This document shows positions 48,729 through 62,469 of a stretch of 64,000 nucleotides of DNA, piece by piece. Every line of letters begins with the position of its first letter. Position 1 is the stretch's first letter. Both the position numbers and the translations under genes were made by a program. The stretch comes from Leptobrachium leishanense. Lineage: Eukaryota > Chordata > Amphibia > Anura > Megophryidae. The DNA lies in the NCBI GenBank assembly GCA_009667805.1, contig CM019069.1, forward strand, positions 46,496,201 to 46,560,200. Direction: 5' to 3'. The notes under the pieces are model-generated. The model saw nothing but the letters and a program-made list of their open reading frames with translations, had not been told where the DNA came from and made no database searches.

Positions 48729-49304
48729 GTGCAATTTGTTGCAATTTTTTTTACGTTGCTGCGATAATTCCAGATTCGTTGTAATTGGCTGGGAAGTGAA
48801 GCACGTGCGTTTAGGACAGGAACGAGACGTCCGTGGACTCTTCTTGTAATTAGGAATAAGTTATGAAAGGCAGAAAATACATAATGGATGTAAATTAGGA
48901 AAATGCTGGTTTTAACACGAGGCTGAACTGATTTAGGTAAAGTTTGAACATTTTCAGCCTGCCCCCTTAATAAATCAATGCAAACTTAAAAGCTGTGCGC
49001 TGGGGTATCTCAGTCGCCACATTTGCAGTAGAAGGTGAAGCTTAACGAATCTCACCAATGTGAAGTAATAGTCAATCCACAAGAATCATGGCTGCGAGAT
49101 ACTGATCACGAGTCTTCACATCAAGAACACCAATGTGAGGCAACATGCTTTATTTGTAATTGGTTTGCTGAAATGGGCAGCTGAGGGAAGCGGGTCCCGA
49201 CCAGTGGTTCAGTAAGGGGCCTCCAAGATTCTGATGGCAGCCCTAGTCATAATATCTGCTTACTTTGGGTGTCCTGCTTGACACGTTGGATCTTGGTTCC
49301 ACTC
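48729..49304. other. Mostly repeat-free; contains the 48848-48944 segment and a MITE fragment
   Basis: 48848-48944 resembles 39194-39286 (TAATGGAT, TTTTAACACG, GATTTAGGTAAAGTT). At 49190-49245 the phrase GATGGCAGCCCTAG marks a right-end fragment of the 43599-43998 hAT family. Confidence 0.4.
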
Positions 49305-49309
49305 ATTAC

Positions 49310-50052
49310 TGTCACGGGGGTCCCAGGCAGATGCCAGGGAAGGCCCTTCATTGTGCACATGTTTGAGCCCTTGAGGCAGGTTTGCGGTTTGTTTCATAAT
49401 GCAGAATCCAACACACGCTATACTTAAACAGAAACAGAACAAGAGGTCACAGTGCAGGTGACAGGCACAAGAGGGAACCCTGCACTGGGTACAATTTCTA
49501 AATCTAAATACAGATTCAGGGCAAGGGTAGACAGAATGTATTCAGCAGCCTGCAGGGCAGAACTCGGTATTTGAAAGACAATAAACAGGACTGCTGATCC
49601 TAGCACTCCTCTCCAGGGAGGTCAGACAACAAGAAAATACTAGATACTGCTCAGTAGCAATTGATTTCGTGACCAAAAGGTCTACTGAGCAAAAGCACAT
49701 TAACTATACACATACAAGACAGAGGTCCAAAAACACAAGCCAGGTCATACACGATAAATCCAGACAGATACCTTCAGGGGACAGACGTAAAAATAATCCA
49801 AGAGCCAGAGCCAGAAAGTCATACAAGAGAAGTCAGGAATACAATATCAAGAACAGGGAGCAGGGAGCAGGGACTTAATAGGTGTAACCTATCCAGACCC
49901 AGGGAGCAAGAGTACTACTGGGCCTATATATAGGGCTGAGCAGGTCATGTGACCGCAGACTCTCAGCCATATAGAGATGGTCTGCAGAGCCTGAACACCA
50001 GAAAACAGGAATCCCTGCAACCACCAGCAGGGGACAGGGCTGAAACGTGACA
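49310..50052 (-). repeat. Solo LTR, 743 bp
   Basis: Perfect 7-bp ends: TGTCACG on the minus strand at 50052 and CGTGACA ending at 49310. Flanks ATTAC (49305-49309) and ATTTC (50053-50057) match 4 of 5. A TATA box CTATATATAG lies at 49924-49933. No internal region. Confidence 0.75.
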
Positions 50053-50184
50053 ATTTCCTTATCTAAGAACGTGGACCACCCTTAACTTGTCTCTACAGGA
50101 AAAGGCAAGCCAAGATTACTCGGCAAAGTCAACATTTTAACTGATATCTCTTTCTTGTGAACTTGTTTTGGGGAAAAAGGGCCA

Positions 50185-50355
50185 AAACCGGAGGATCGCG
50201 CTTTGCAGCCCGGAGAGACTTTCTAAACGGACATAGCACACCTGCTGTAGTGCGCGCGCTACAGCAGATGGTCGGCCCCGTTGCAGCATCACAACGCTGC
50301 GACGGATGCCGGGAGGCACGTCCGTACGGGTGAGTGCACTCATCTGACACCAGCC
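50185..50355. mobile_element. PIF/Harbinger-like MITE fragment (CCGGTGTCAGACGAG family)
   Basis: Shares GCGCTTTGCAGCCC, GCATCACAACGCTGC and GCCGGGAGGCACGTC with 55660-55988 and ends CATCTGACACCAGCC before TAA (50356-50358). The left end is missing. Confidence 0.65.
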
Positions 50356-50358
50356 TAA

Positions 50359-51680
50359 ATGGATTTGATGCATCGAGTTAACTCAGAAACATATGATTGC
50401 CGGTGGGTTGGCACCAGGCTGCTTCCTGTATCAAGGTCCGGACCAGTTGGAAGACAGCCACTGGGGACCGTAGCATAAGATACATGACACAGTGATGACA
50501 TGACACAGTGATGTGCACTCTAGGCAAAAAAAAGTATGAAGGGGGAGAAGAAACCAGGTTGGTGGGTCACGAATGGTTAAAATTAATGTGTTTGAGTTAT
50601 TTTTTCACCATGTTTTTTGCCTATAATTTGCCTTTAACTAAATTAACTTTTTTGCTGCATAGGAGAAAAAAAACAGTTGCATTGCCAGAAACTTATTTCT
50701 GGTAATAAGCATTGCGTAATTCATATTTTAATGCTGTATTTGTCTGGATTTTTTTTTTGTTTGTTTTCATTATTTATTTTTAATTTTGATTGCATTTTTT
50801 GTGTGTATTTTTTTTAATAGGGTTGCAAATTTATAAATAATGTGGTTGACAAAATGGTTTGATATACAGGTATGCGTTATAATTTACTGTTTATTTTGTT
50901 CAGCAAGACAGTAGAATGGTTTTTCAATACCAGTATCAGCATCGTTATTTATTAAGACATTTCCTGATCATGAATTAGTCTTTTATTTTCCCACGCAATA
51001 AATAATACATGCAGTTTGTTGCCTTTCAAATATAATTTCTTTTCCACTAAGCTATTAATAGGAACAGCCCATCAATGCCTTTTCTGTACTGTCCCCCCCC
51101 CCCACCACAGGGACAAGATAGAGCGTTTCTAATTTTAGAGCATATTCTACGAGCGGAGGATCTGTAGCTGCGGATGGGGCTGTGCAACCTAGATCAATAG
51201 AGATATAAATAAAACAGAATATCAATAATGTATCTAATAACGACCACTGATTGCGACTTGAAATAAATCACATTAATATCTCCGTCCTCCGAAGACAAGT
51301 GCGAAGCGCAGAATGTGCGTTCTTTATCATGTTTCCATGTGCATGCGCTGTAATTGTGTTTGGCTATGTCAGGTAGGCACGTCCAATGAATTCATTAGAT
51401 GCTTGTTTTATTTAATGCCAAAATTGGGGAGAAAAAAAATAGATTCCGTGGTCAGCGCTAACATGGGAATGCTAGCGGGAAAAATCCAGGGGAGGCCATA
51501 CCTCAGCACCTTGCCCGGTGCGCAGCACCCCTGCAAGTATCACCTCCAGGAGTCAATAGGACTTCATGCAGGGTTGTGCTACCGGGCTGCGAGCCCAGAA
51601 AAGACGTTCCGTGACCAGTGGAACACAAGAATTAATAGTTAGAAAACACGACAAGACCACAATGGATATTCATGTAAGAG
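50359..51680. other. Unassigned AT-rich spacer
   Basis: 1.3 kb without repeat ends. 50870-51090 is repeat-free with motifs like TGATCATGAATTAG and could include conserved DNA. A C run lies near 51092-51102. Confidence 0.35.
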
Positions 51681-51699
51681 AGGGTATTTATGAACATTC

Positions 51700-51900
51700 G
51701 GAAACAATCGACTTAATGGACACCGACTGATGACGGCTTTATGAGCCGAAACAGGTATCAGTTCTTTGCCCTGGACGTTTGGACTATTGGGACTTTGAGA
51801 TGTAACTTTCTTTCCCGGTTTTATGTATGTATTTATTTTTTAATTTCTTGATCGGGCCCTAATTTTTATGTTTTGTTTTGTTTTTGGCCCTATGTGTCAT
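51700..51900 (+). repeat. Possible Penelope-like fragment with a hammerhead-like relic
   Basis: At 51728-51765 CTGATGA, an inverted CGGCT/AGCCG pair and GAAAC occur in hammerhead order, followed by AGGTATC. Stem II cannot form with a free G12, the site reads AUC with an unpaired 15.2-16.2, and stem I does not pair. It is therefore a decayed relic at best. Boundaries are unknown. Confidence 0.3.
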
Positions 51901-52560
51901 TATCTTAATGAATAGCCTCATGCTGCATAATTCTCCTTTTGGTGCTTGCTTATTTGGCTTCTTTTTTTGGTCGATCATTCTTTATATGGTTTTAATATAT
52001 TGTACATAATATATAACCCCTGGGCACACCACTGAGTATCTTCACATCAGCTGGGACCACCACCAAAAAGATGAAATCTAACCACTAAAAGTATCATTGC
52101 TGAAATCTATGAGCCTATATATCGCTGTGGCTCCAACATAGGTGAGTGATTTACTACACATATATATGCCACCACATATCTGAAGAGCTGTTGTACTATG
52201 GGAGGGCCATCTCCTATTTCTACTCTTTGAGGTCATCCACTGATGTGGTGTTTCCTGGATAAAGAAGGGAAGTGTCACCGTATATTTGACTAGACGTGTC
52301 TAAACCAGAGCTGGGATTTATTAAGGCTCTGTAGAATGTGAGTGCTTAGTCAAAAGGGTTATATAAGTTGTATGGTGCAACTTTTATACTATTGGTTGTT
52401 TTATTTGTGCTTTTATGTTCGAGATCCTCAACGTTGTGAAGGAGGACAGACGTTTGGCAATATAAATATTATTTTATTTCAATTTTTTACTTAGAATTTT
52501 TCCCTTTAAAGCCAATCGGCAGCCTCTGTGTTTCACTACAACTGTTGGTTTGATTTGATT
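51901..52560. other. Unassigned spacer
   Basis: No repeat ends. It may be part of the same element as 51700-51900. Confidence 0.3.
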
Positions 52561-52599
52561 TTTAATCACAGGCCTCTTACCTTATAATTGAAAACATTG

Positions 52600-53320
52600 C
52601 TCCCTTAGTTTACGAATTCCATTAGGAGGCCGAGAACTCACTCTTGCAAGATGGAATTTAAAAAAGACGGATCTCGACTACGCACCACTTATTAAGGAGG
52701 GCTAGAGCAGCACGTGGATAGATTTACAACGGCTTTAGGTAAAATAAACGCCACCTGCGCAAAATTAATGATGATAAGACTTTGGTAAACCGGGCTGCGT
52801 TTATGATTTCGGCCATATGGCACATTATCTACGTCGAACATTTCCACTTTATCTGTGCTAAATATATTTTCCTCCCGGCTGTAAAGAAGCGGCACCCAAT
52901 TGAATTCTGCTTGATTTAGTAGTTATAAAATGGCTATTCTCATTGTGGAGAGGCTGCAATTCCTACAATGTTATCATCCCGGAGCAAGCAGCCTTAGCAT
53001 TTGTATTGCCGCTGTCCCGTTTGCGCTGCTTTGTGTGTGTGTGTGTTCTTGTTACCTGGTAATGAATGCCCTGTAATTACTGAAGAATAGAAACGCCGCT
53101 TTGCATTTCCGCCCGGGAGTCGGTGCCAAACTACTAAATCTTATGCTTAACGTGGTGAAGATAATGAATTCTGGGAATTAATTTTCAGATATGGGAGTTA
53201 TTGTCTAAGTCACAAGAATTTCATAATCAATAATTTGTCATCAAGAGTGTTTTCCCACTTTACAGACTTTATAGCTTTTCAAATAATTTCCAGTATGCCC
53301 TATCCTTTCCCACAGGATAT
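52600..53320. promoter_or_regulatory. Candidate conserved non-coding region
   Basis: 700 bp without repeat signatures and with balanced composition. Contains an E-box GCACGTGG (52711-52720), CATATGG, CCTGGTAATGAATGCCCTG followed by TAATTACTG, and several TAATNA cores, plus a short TG run at 53032-53046. No coding frame. Inference from texture only. Confidence 0.3.
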
Positions 53321-53383
53321 ATACTTACCTGCACTGCCTGGCCAAAAAACGTAACACACTCCAATATTGGGCCATATTACATA

Positions 53384-55005
<1,622 letters not shown>

Positions 55006-55659
55006 TACTTGGTGCTAACTTAACCAGAGCAGTTGTAAACTTAACAGCTTCATAGACTATAATGGCTCTGGGAAGTTTACAACAGCTCTGGTTAAGTTAG
55101 CACCAAGTATGTAATATGGCCCATTGTGTTTGGCCATTGATTAGGGTACACATTCACCGTGACATCATTTCGATTAAGCTCATGCAATGTCACAACATTT
55201 ATTTCCGTCCAGAGTTGCATTTATTTGATCCCAAGATCTTGTATTGATGATGGGAGAGTCGTGGCACTGCGTAAAGTCTTCTCCAGCTCATCCCAAAGAT
55301 TCTCAATGGGTTAAGGTCTCGACTGTGCGGTGCCCAATCGATGTGTGAAATGATGTCTCGTGCTCCCTGAACCACTCTTGCACAATTTGAGCCCGATGAA
55401 TCCCAGCATTGCCATCTTGGAATATGCCCGCTCTGCCATCAGTGAAGAAAAATCTAATGATGGAAAAACCTGCTAATTCAGTATATTCAGGGAGTCACAT
55501 GACCTCATTCTTTGCAGCTGAAACATATTAATCACTGCAGTAATTATCTAATAGAAGGCTTGCACCTATTGGCTTAGGTAAAACCAGGTGGTGACTTTGT
55601 TTTTGCCCAGGAAGTGAATATGTATATATCCAGAGGTAACCAGCCAGCTTGCAAGCTAA

Positions 55660-55988
55660 GGCCGGTGTCAGACGAGCGTCTTTCAGAGCAGAAGAAACGG
55701 AAGAAACGTCTTTGAGAGTGGACGTTCCGTCCACTCTGACGCCCATCTGGCCACCTCGCTGAGCGCAGTTAATGCCATGGAGGATTGCGCTTTGCAGCCC
55801 CATCGAACGCGCATTGAAACATTTTGACAGGGAGGCTTTCAGCATGTCCACAGCATGCCAGCTGTAACGCAAAAGTTGTGCGCATGTTACAGAGTGTGGC
55901 TGGTCCCGTCGAAGCATCACAACGCTGCAACAGACGCCGGGAGGCACGTCAGTATTGGCACACATAGTGCGTTAGTCTGACCCCGGAA
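55660..55988. mobile_element. PIF/Harbinger-like MITE, 329 bp
   Basis: Flanked by TAA (55657-55659, 55989-55991). Ends GGCCGGTGTCAGACGAGCG-like (left) and TTAGTCTGACCCCGGAA (right). CpG-rich interior. A truncated relative is at 50185-50355. Confidence 0.7.
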
Positions 55989-56148
55989 TAAAGGATGTTT
56001 TCATCCTATGATGAAGTCTGCTTAGTAGTGACATCATCTCAAGGCCTAGCATGCAAATCTATGAGCAATGCGTTCCATTTTTATCACACAAAGAGGGCAT
56101 ATGTTCTTTGCTGTTACATGCAGTCAGAGATGCTAATGTTCCCAGCCT

Positions 56149-56217
56149 CTCATGCAATGTCACAACATTTATTTCCGTCCAGAGTTGCATTTATTTGATC
56201 CCAAGATCTTGTATTGA
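56149..56217. repeat. 69-bp exact copy of part of the family B relic
   Basis: Identical to 55179-55247 over 69 bp (CTCATGCAATGTCACAACAT... to ...GTATTGA), 970 bp apart in the same orientation; both sides diverge sharply. Confidence 0.9.
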
Positions 56218-56760
56218 GGATGGAGAGTCTGAGCGCTGTGTACAAAGATCTTTTTCAGTACAAAGCCCATCATATTCCACCTCCCAATTTTTCCTCTTAC
56301 AGTGAAGACCACCTAGAGTTGGAGTTTCATGGGTGTCCAACAAACATTGTATGATTCAATGAATTAAAGGAAAAAAAACCTGTCATCATAAATCCTCAGT
56401 GTAATGGAGGAATCCGTTATAATAAGAACAAATTAGCGAATTAGCTGTGCAAATAGAGGAGAGGAGCTGAGCCTTCATGAAGTGATAAATGTCTCTTCCT
56501 GGGAGGGCGAGATACCTACAGGCAAAACAATACAGTGATTTAGACGTCCTCGGCTCAGCCTCCAGAGAAAGAAAGCTGGGATTCCCACCGAGATGCTATA
56601 CCTCCTGTGAGACGCGGTGACAAGCAATTTGTGGGAACATCTCCTGAAGGATCTGACTACCCGGTGGGTGAGATGCAACTTAAACAGACCATCAATGGAA
56701 AGCATTGTCTCGGAGCGTCGGACATACAAGATTATTAAAGAAACTTATTTTAATATTCCC
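56218..56760. other. Unassigned spacer
   Basis: 56610-56760 holds a short open frame with no recognised domain, running into the 52-bp array. Confidence 0.4.
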
Positions 56761-56916
56761 GTTCGATTCCAGGTGAGCTACACATTCATCCACTCAGACA
56801 TTTGGTTTTACCGTTCGATTCCAGGTGAGATACACATTCATCCACTCAGACATTTGGTTTTACCGTTCGATTCCAGGTGAGATACACATTCATCCACTCA
56901 GACATTTGGTTTTATC
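56761..56916. repeat. 52-bp tandem repeat, 3 copies
   Basis: GTTCGATTCCAGGTGAG begins units at 56761, 56813 and 56865 with nearly identical sequence. Each unit contains CAG|GTGAG, a splice-donor-like motif. Confidence 0.95.
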
Positions 56917-58027
56917 ACACTCTTAGAAGCGCCTGGATGTAGCTGTCGCTGTGTACCTGTAATATAGTTTTATGTTTGTTGACATCGCGATATCAGCCGC
57001 TCTTTTCTCCCCACCTTTTAGATGTAAGAAAATATATGCGTATACGCCTGCACAGAAAAATCTGATCTCTTTAAGTTGCTGTTCTTTCAGTTGAAATTAC
57101 TTTTTAGAATCTATGGGCTTGATTTCAAGCCAGGTGTAAATTTACCCAGAGCTCTCGTAAACTTAACTCCATGGACCTTAATGGCTCGGGTAATGTAACG
57201 TCATAAATTATTTATTTCTAGGATGTCTTTGTTTTTATTGGAAATAGACATGTTATTCAAAAAATTGTATATTGGAACAAGGCTGTAAAACTCTGGCCCC
57301 CAATATGTTTCTGAACTACAACGCCCATGATTCCCTTGCAATCGATTGCATTGAAAGAATTCTGGGAATTGTAGTTATCAACATCAAGGGGATGTGAGCT
57401 TGAAAGCCCTGTATTAGGCTGTTTTAAGCTTAGCAACCTCCCAAAATATACACTGCATTCAAGCTCATTTTTTCATGCACAAATTTCTGTAATTGATTGA
57501 AAACTGTTACATAGGTGGGGAAACAAGCTGTGTGTTTCAGTATCCGAGGAGCACCAGCACATCATCTATCAACCTTATTTATTATTTTTTTTCAAGACAT
57601 CTTGGGAAAAGTTTGCAATTTTGTTGTCCACAGTGTCCTTTTATGTTTTTTTTTTTTTTGTATTAGTATATGACTAAATTGTTAACCTTTAGGGGAAAAA
57701 AGCACATGTTGCCTGTTTAACCATCTATATAGCTAAAAAAATAAATGACTAGACCCCAAACACTGGAATCAGGATAGGAGTAAAGATGGGGGGGGGCTGA
57801 AGAAAAGAAAATAAATCTCTAGAATATAGCTTTTATTAATATAAAGCGGAAAAGGCATGAAAATGCCTCCAAGTCAAATTAGAAGAATAGAGGGAAACCT
57901 AACACAACAATGGCGAGTGTGACTATGAAGAGCGTAAGCATTGTGGGTTCAGCGCTACGGAACTTGTTAGTGCTTTATAAAAACTGGTAACTGTAACATA
58001 ATGAACGTGTGTGAAATATACTAAGAT
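56917..58027. other. Spacer with two degraded MITEs
   Basis: 57116-57190 resembles the palindromic GGGCCATATTAC family (ACCCAGAGCTCTCGTAAACTT, TTAATGGCTCGGGTAA). 57270-57412 has opposed phrases AAGGCTGTAAAACTCTGG and GAGCTTGAAAGCCCTG around GAACTACAACGCCCATGATT, a hAT-like MITE. The rest is unassigned. Confidence 0.5.
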
Positions 58028-58030
58028 ATA

Positions 58031-58722
58031 GGCCCCTATTTACATACCTAACGCTAGCGCTCACCTGCGTGAGCAATACCTTTAGCTGCGGTATTAGCTG
58101 CCTATTACAATCCAAACGGGTTAAAAAACCCGTTTGCGTTTGGTACCTTGCGCTCCTCTGCGCGAGGTTAGTGCACTTTGCGCTCCCTCCCTATACTTAA
58201 CATGGGGAGCGCCAAGTGTTAATCAGTGCTGGATTACAATGTCCTAGCGCTGATTAACGCCTGGCTCTGGTCAACGAAAAGTTAACCAGAGCTAGGACCT
58301 GGTGTTAACGGATTCCGCTTCTGCAGAATCCGTTAACACCAGCTGAAAAATAAAAAAAACAAGCCACATACTTACCCTCTGTCCCACGGCGAGGACCGCG
58401 ACTCCAGTCGCATCCTCCGGCCGGCGGGAGCAGGGAAAGACAGGGGGAAAAAGTCCCCCTGTCGTTCCCTGCGTATCACTACACCGACCGGCCGGATCTC
58501 GACGTGACCGGCAGAGAGGAACTCAATGGAGTCCTACGGACTCCATTGAGAGGATGCGTGCGGCTGCGCTCAGCGCTGCCGCGCGCATCCCTAACTTTAA
58601 CGCTCGATAACAATGCAGGCAGCATTTTTTGCGCCTGCATTGTAATCTGGCGTTAAAACGCAGGCGCAAGGGGGCAAACTGCGGCCCGCCCGCGTTTTAA
58701 CGCCAAGAGCGTAATAGGGGCC
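58031..58722. mobile_element. MITE with GGCCCCTATTTAC ends, 692 bp, hairpin-rich
   Basis: Perfect 3-bp duplication ATA (58028-58030, 58723-58725). Ends GGCCCCTATTTACA and GTAATAGGGGCC. It contains several near-perfect hairpins: GGTGTTAACGGATTC facing GAATCCGTTAACACC, CTCAATGGAGTCC facing GGACTCCATTGAG, and a GCGC-rich one near 58552-58590. Confidence 0.8.
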
Positions 58723-58845
58723 ATAGTGTGGGAATAAAACAAAAACTAATTTCTATGTAAGGAGTAAGGAAAGCAGGGTAAAAACTAAGGAGTATATTCC
58801 TGTGTAATTGTAGCTAGGGTGCAAGAATACCCTTTGATATACTAT

Positions 58846-59630
58846 AGGGGTTATTCAGAGAGCACCAAAATGTCAGACATTTCGGTGCGCTGCTCTCTCG
58901 TTCCCCGCACTTCGGGGAATCAAATTCCCTGAACCTGTGGAGAATTCAGTATTCACCACAGGGTCCTTGAAGTGATGGGAAAATCTACTGCAAAACCGCC
59001 AAATCGAACAAAAGAAAAAAACCTGCTGCAAAACTGCTGAAATTATTGGATCTGATAAGTCACCGAAAACCCGTCGCATGCATTCGAAAAAAAGCCAACG
59101 ATCCGCCGAACAGAACGAAGTCGACGAACGGGGTACAAAAAGTACCCCATTGAAATTGTCAAAATTTTAAAAGCCATTTGCAAAAAAACTAAAGGATGAA
59201 AATGTCTGGAATTAACATATAAGATCCTATGAATAATAATAAAAAGGTATGTTACAGGGGGGGGGGAAAAACCTATTAAAAAAAAAAATCGGAATTTTTT
59301 TTTTGCCTAAGAATGCCTAAAAGTCCCTGAAAAAATAAAGTCTTTTTGCTGCAAGTTAAAAGACGAAACAGTTTAACAAACATTGTATAAAAACTGGGAA
59401 TATGCCGTATGAAACCACCGAACATCAGGGCATTTCTCTGCTGTTCGGTGTTCTCTGTATAGATTAACCATTACTTCTCTATGGGGATTTCACTGCTGCC
59501 AATGAACACCCGTATTTCACCCAAATTGCCAGGTTTAAAATAGCTGAATGGCTCCGAAATTGCACTGTATGGGGAAATTCACTGTTTGGTGCAATTTCAT
59601 GGCTAGTTCGGCTCTCTTTGAAGAACCCTG
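58846..59630. mobile_element. MITE of the GGGTTATTCAGAGA family, 785 bp
   Basis: 3-bp duplication TAT (58843-58845, 59631-59633). Ends AGGGGTTATTCAGAGAGC and CTCTCTTTGAAGAACCCTG. Interior AATAAAAAGGTATGTTACAG as in the other copies. Confidence 0.85.
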
Positions 59631-59633
59631 TAT

Positions 59634-59967
59634 ATGTCCCAGCTTTCCCTGTGTCAGAGTTTTCATGAAAGCAACATGGAATCCAGGCACTCCCATCATG
59701 GAAAGGCAAAATGTATTAGATGTTAGATGTTTGGCTGACTGTACAAAATGTTGCCATTATCCAAATAAATGTTGCCTTTGCATGATGGGATTGTCTGGAT
59801 TCTATATTGGTTTCCTGAAAACCTTTAGATGATCTGCCTACTCAGGAACTCATGAGCGTCATTCATGACATTTGTGCTCTGTTCTTTCCTACTACGAACA
59901 AATTGCTGTGGAAAAAAATAAGCTAAGTGTGCTTGAGCTGATATGTTGTACGGCTCCTGAGCCCTGC
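59634..59967. other. Unassigned spacer
   Basis: No repeat ends; a short frame at 59548-59832 straddles the MITE end and is not credible. Confidence 0.4.
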
Positions 59968-59971
59968 TTAA

Positions 59972-61093
59972 CCACTTGGCTGCTATGGACGCGCTCAGTG
60001 CGTCCAGCCAAGTGGTTCTCCTGTGCTACGGACGTGCTGAGCGCGTCCATGCACAGGAGGCAGCAATCGGCGGGATTTCAGCCCAGCACTCCGGGACCCT
60101 GGCGGGGACATTAGATGTCATCGCGGCGGCGCGATGACATCTAATTCAGGCCCCCCGTGTGCGGAGGAGGCGCCTGAAAGGGAGGGGGGAGGTCCTTCAG
60201 ACCTCTCTCCCTCCCGATCGCCGGGGCCACAGGGTTAAGGCACAGCCTGCCCTTCCAAACGGTGGCTGACATTAACCCCTGGGGAGCCGGATCACGATTC
60301 GGCGCTGAATAGCGCCGGATCGTGATCCTCTCCCGGAGCTGGCCGACATCTTGGATGTCGGCCAAGCCTCCGGGAACTCCCCCTGAGGACTGGCATCATC
60401 GTGCATAGCATGATGACGCCAGTCCTGGAGTTAACCCCTAGCTGCCAGCAATGGTGGAGAACCCCCTATCTCCCGATCCGTGGCAGCTAGAGGTTAATGT
60501 TTGATATTGTTGGATCGGCCAGAGCATGGCCTTTCCAACGATATCAAACATGACCATGTAAAAAGTCTTTTAAAAAAATAATTAAAAATAACAAAATATT
60601 TTAAAAAAATAAACTAGTTTTTTTTGTTTTGTTTTCTTAATGCAGCAATATTGTTCCTATTTCAATTATAATGTGAACAATGATGCTGCACTAACGATTT
60701 TTGTATGCGGTGCGTTTGTTAAAAATAGCGAAATTTTCCCCAAAAAAATATGTAACGACTCCCCATTTCAAATTTTTTTAACAAGCGCACCCCATAGAAA
60801 TAGAACCGCAAATGCTCGCATGTTAAAATGTGAAAAAAAAAACACTTTACACATTGTAAATTATTGAAAATGCAAATTTTATTGAATTTTTTGTTATAAT
60901 ATACAGACAGGACATGACGTATACATATAATAATGATATATTATGAATCTGCCGAGTCTGCCGAAAAGAACGATATATAATATGTCTGGGTCATATATTA
61001 AAATATGGCTTTAAAACGCGGTTAAACATGATGAGCGAAAGCGGTAAAAATGACCTCAGCACAGAGGTGTGAAAAGCCTCAGCAGCGAAAGGG
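59972..61093. mobile_element. TTAA-type element, 1122 bp, intact copy
   Basis: TTAA at 59968-59971 and 61094-61097. Ends CCACTTGGCTGC and, reversed, CCCTTTCGCTGCTGAG. Internal hairpins include AGACCTCTCTCCC-rich arms, GCCGACATC/GATGTCGGC and GGTGATTTCGC-free AT sequence. Matches 18972-21579 in reverse. No transposase; piggyBac-like target. Confidence 0.8.
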
Positions 61094-61097
61094 TTAA

Positions 61098-62052
61098 TGG
61101 ATACACCAAGAATTCCGGATTTCAGAATTCCGCTAGGATTCCGATTTAGGAGTGCAGGGGAAACATTGCAGGGGACCCTCGAGTCAAAGGCGGCTGCGGC
61201 ACCGCGCAATGCACGTTGGGACACTGTGACACTCTTTGCGAGGGACACGCTGTACAAATAGAGAATATCTCTTCCTGACTCTGTGCTCAAACGCTGGAGC
61301 TGTTCCAAGCATCCCAGTGTGTTTATCGCAGTGCTGCAGTCCACGGAGGAAAGCCAGCTTGCAGGAGGACCCATCCGGAGCATCAAGAAGCTGAATAAAT
61401 ATCTGTTAACACTCTGATAATTCCAGTTTTCAGAGTCTTCTAGAATTTTGGATTCCAGTTAACAGGTGCAGAACCTGTAGATCATTATGCCTTGACCATT
61501 GCGTTGATCAGTCTACAAGTCACATATATTTTAGGCTGGCATTCACCAGTGCTTAGGTTTTTAAATAATTTTTTTTACATTGTAATAGATATTTTATATT
61601 TATTAGGTATTTCAGGTTAAATACAAAATAATAAGAAACCACAAAGAAACGAAGACAGAAAGGATAGTACAGGGTACCAGTGCTTAGTTTTCAGTTACAC
61701 TCCCCTGTTACTCCTGAAATTGAACCCATCCCCTAACTGTTCCTTACTGCGCTCCTGATGCATTGCATTTCCATTCAGATCCATCCTCCACTCCTGCCTC
61801 CTACATGTAATATTCCTTACTGGAATTCTTAACTTGTCTCGTTCCACCTGACCATGTGTTGTCCATCTTGACACTAACTAATATTGGCTGTGTTTTCCGC
61901 ATTCCGGCATTGTTGACACCAGTTCCTGAAGGTCATATCCACCATACCCTCATTCACTTTCAGGGAGCCTGATTACTTATTCAGATACGTGGAAAGTGTA
62001 CATCCCAAGGGTGCTGCTGTATCCCATCCAGCAGGTGACTTTACCCCATGAA
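61098..62052. other. Unassigned spacer
   Basis: 61110-61400 is GC-richer with no convincing frame; the rest is unrecognised. Confidence 0.45.
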
Positions 62053-62162
62053 GGGCCCTATTCCCAGGTTGGTGTAAACATAACCAGAGCTGGTGTAAAC
62101 TTGACAAACCCCATAGACTATAATGGCTCTGGTTAAGTTAACACCATCCTTGGAATACGGCT
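62053..62162. mobile_element. Diverged palindromic MITE (GGGCCNTATT family)
   Basis: GGGCCCTATTCCCAGGTTGG on the left, TTAACACCATCCTTGGAATA on the right, with ACCAGAGC / GCTCTGGTTAAGTT arms. Confidence 0.65.
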
Positions 62163-62469
62163 TGGAGGCTTTGAGCTGTCCAATTTACACTTTTGGCCAA
62201 AGTAAGCAAAAAAGAAAATCAAAGTTCAGCTATTTTTTTTGATCTCCCTTGTGTTTTGGTGTAAAACTGGAATTCCCATTGACAGTTTCTAACATTTACC
62301 CAATTAACTGTCAAATCTTGGTGAATCCTTTTTACCAAATGACTAAACATGTCTTTCTAGGAAAAGCATTGCTTGTGAAGGGATTATATGATTTCATAGA
62401 ATCGTAAAGTTGTTATTGATTCAGCAAAAACCTCCCTCCAGGGCATTTTGTATCTCGGGTCATTCTAGA

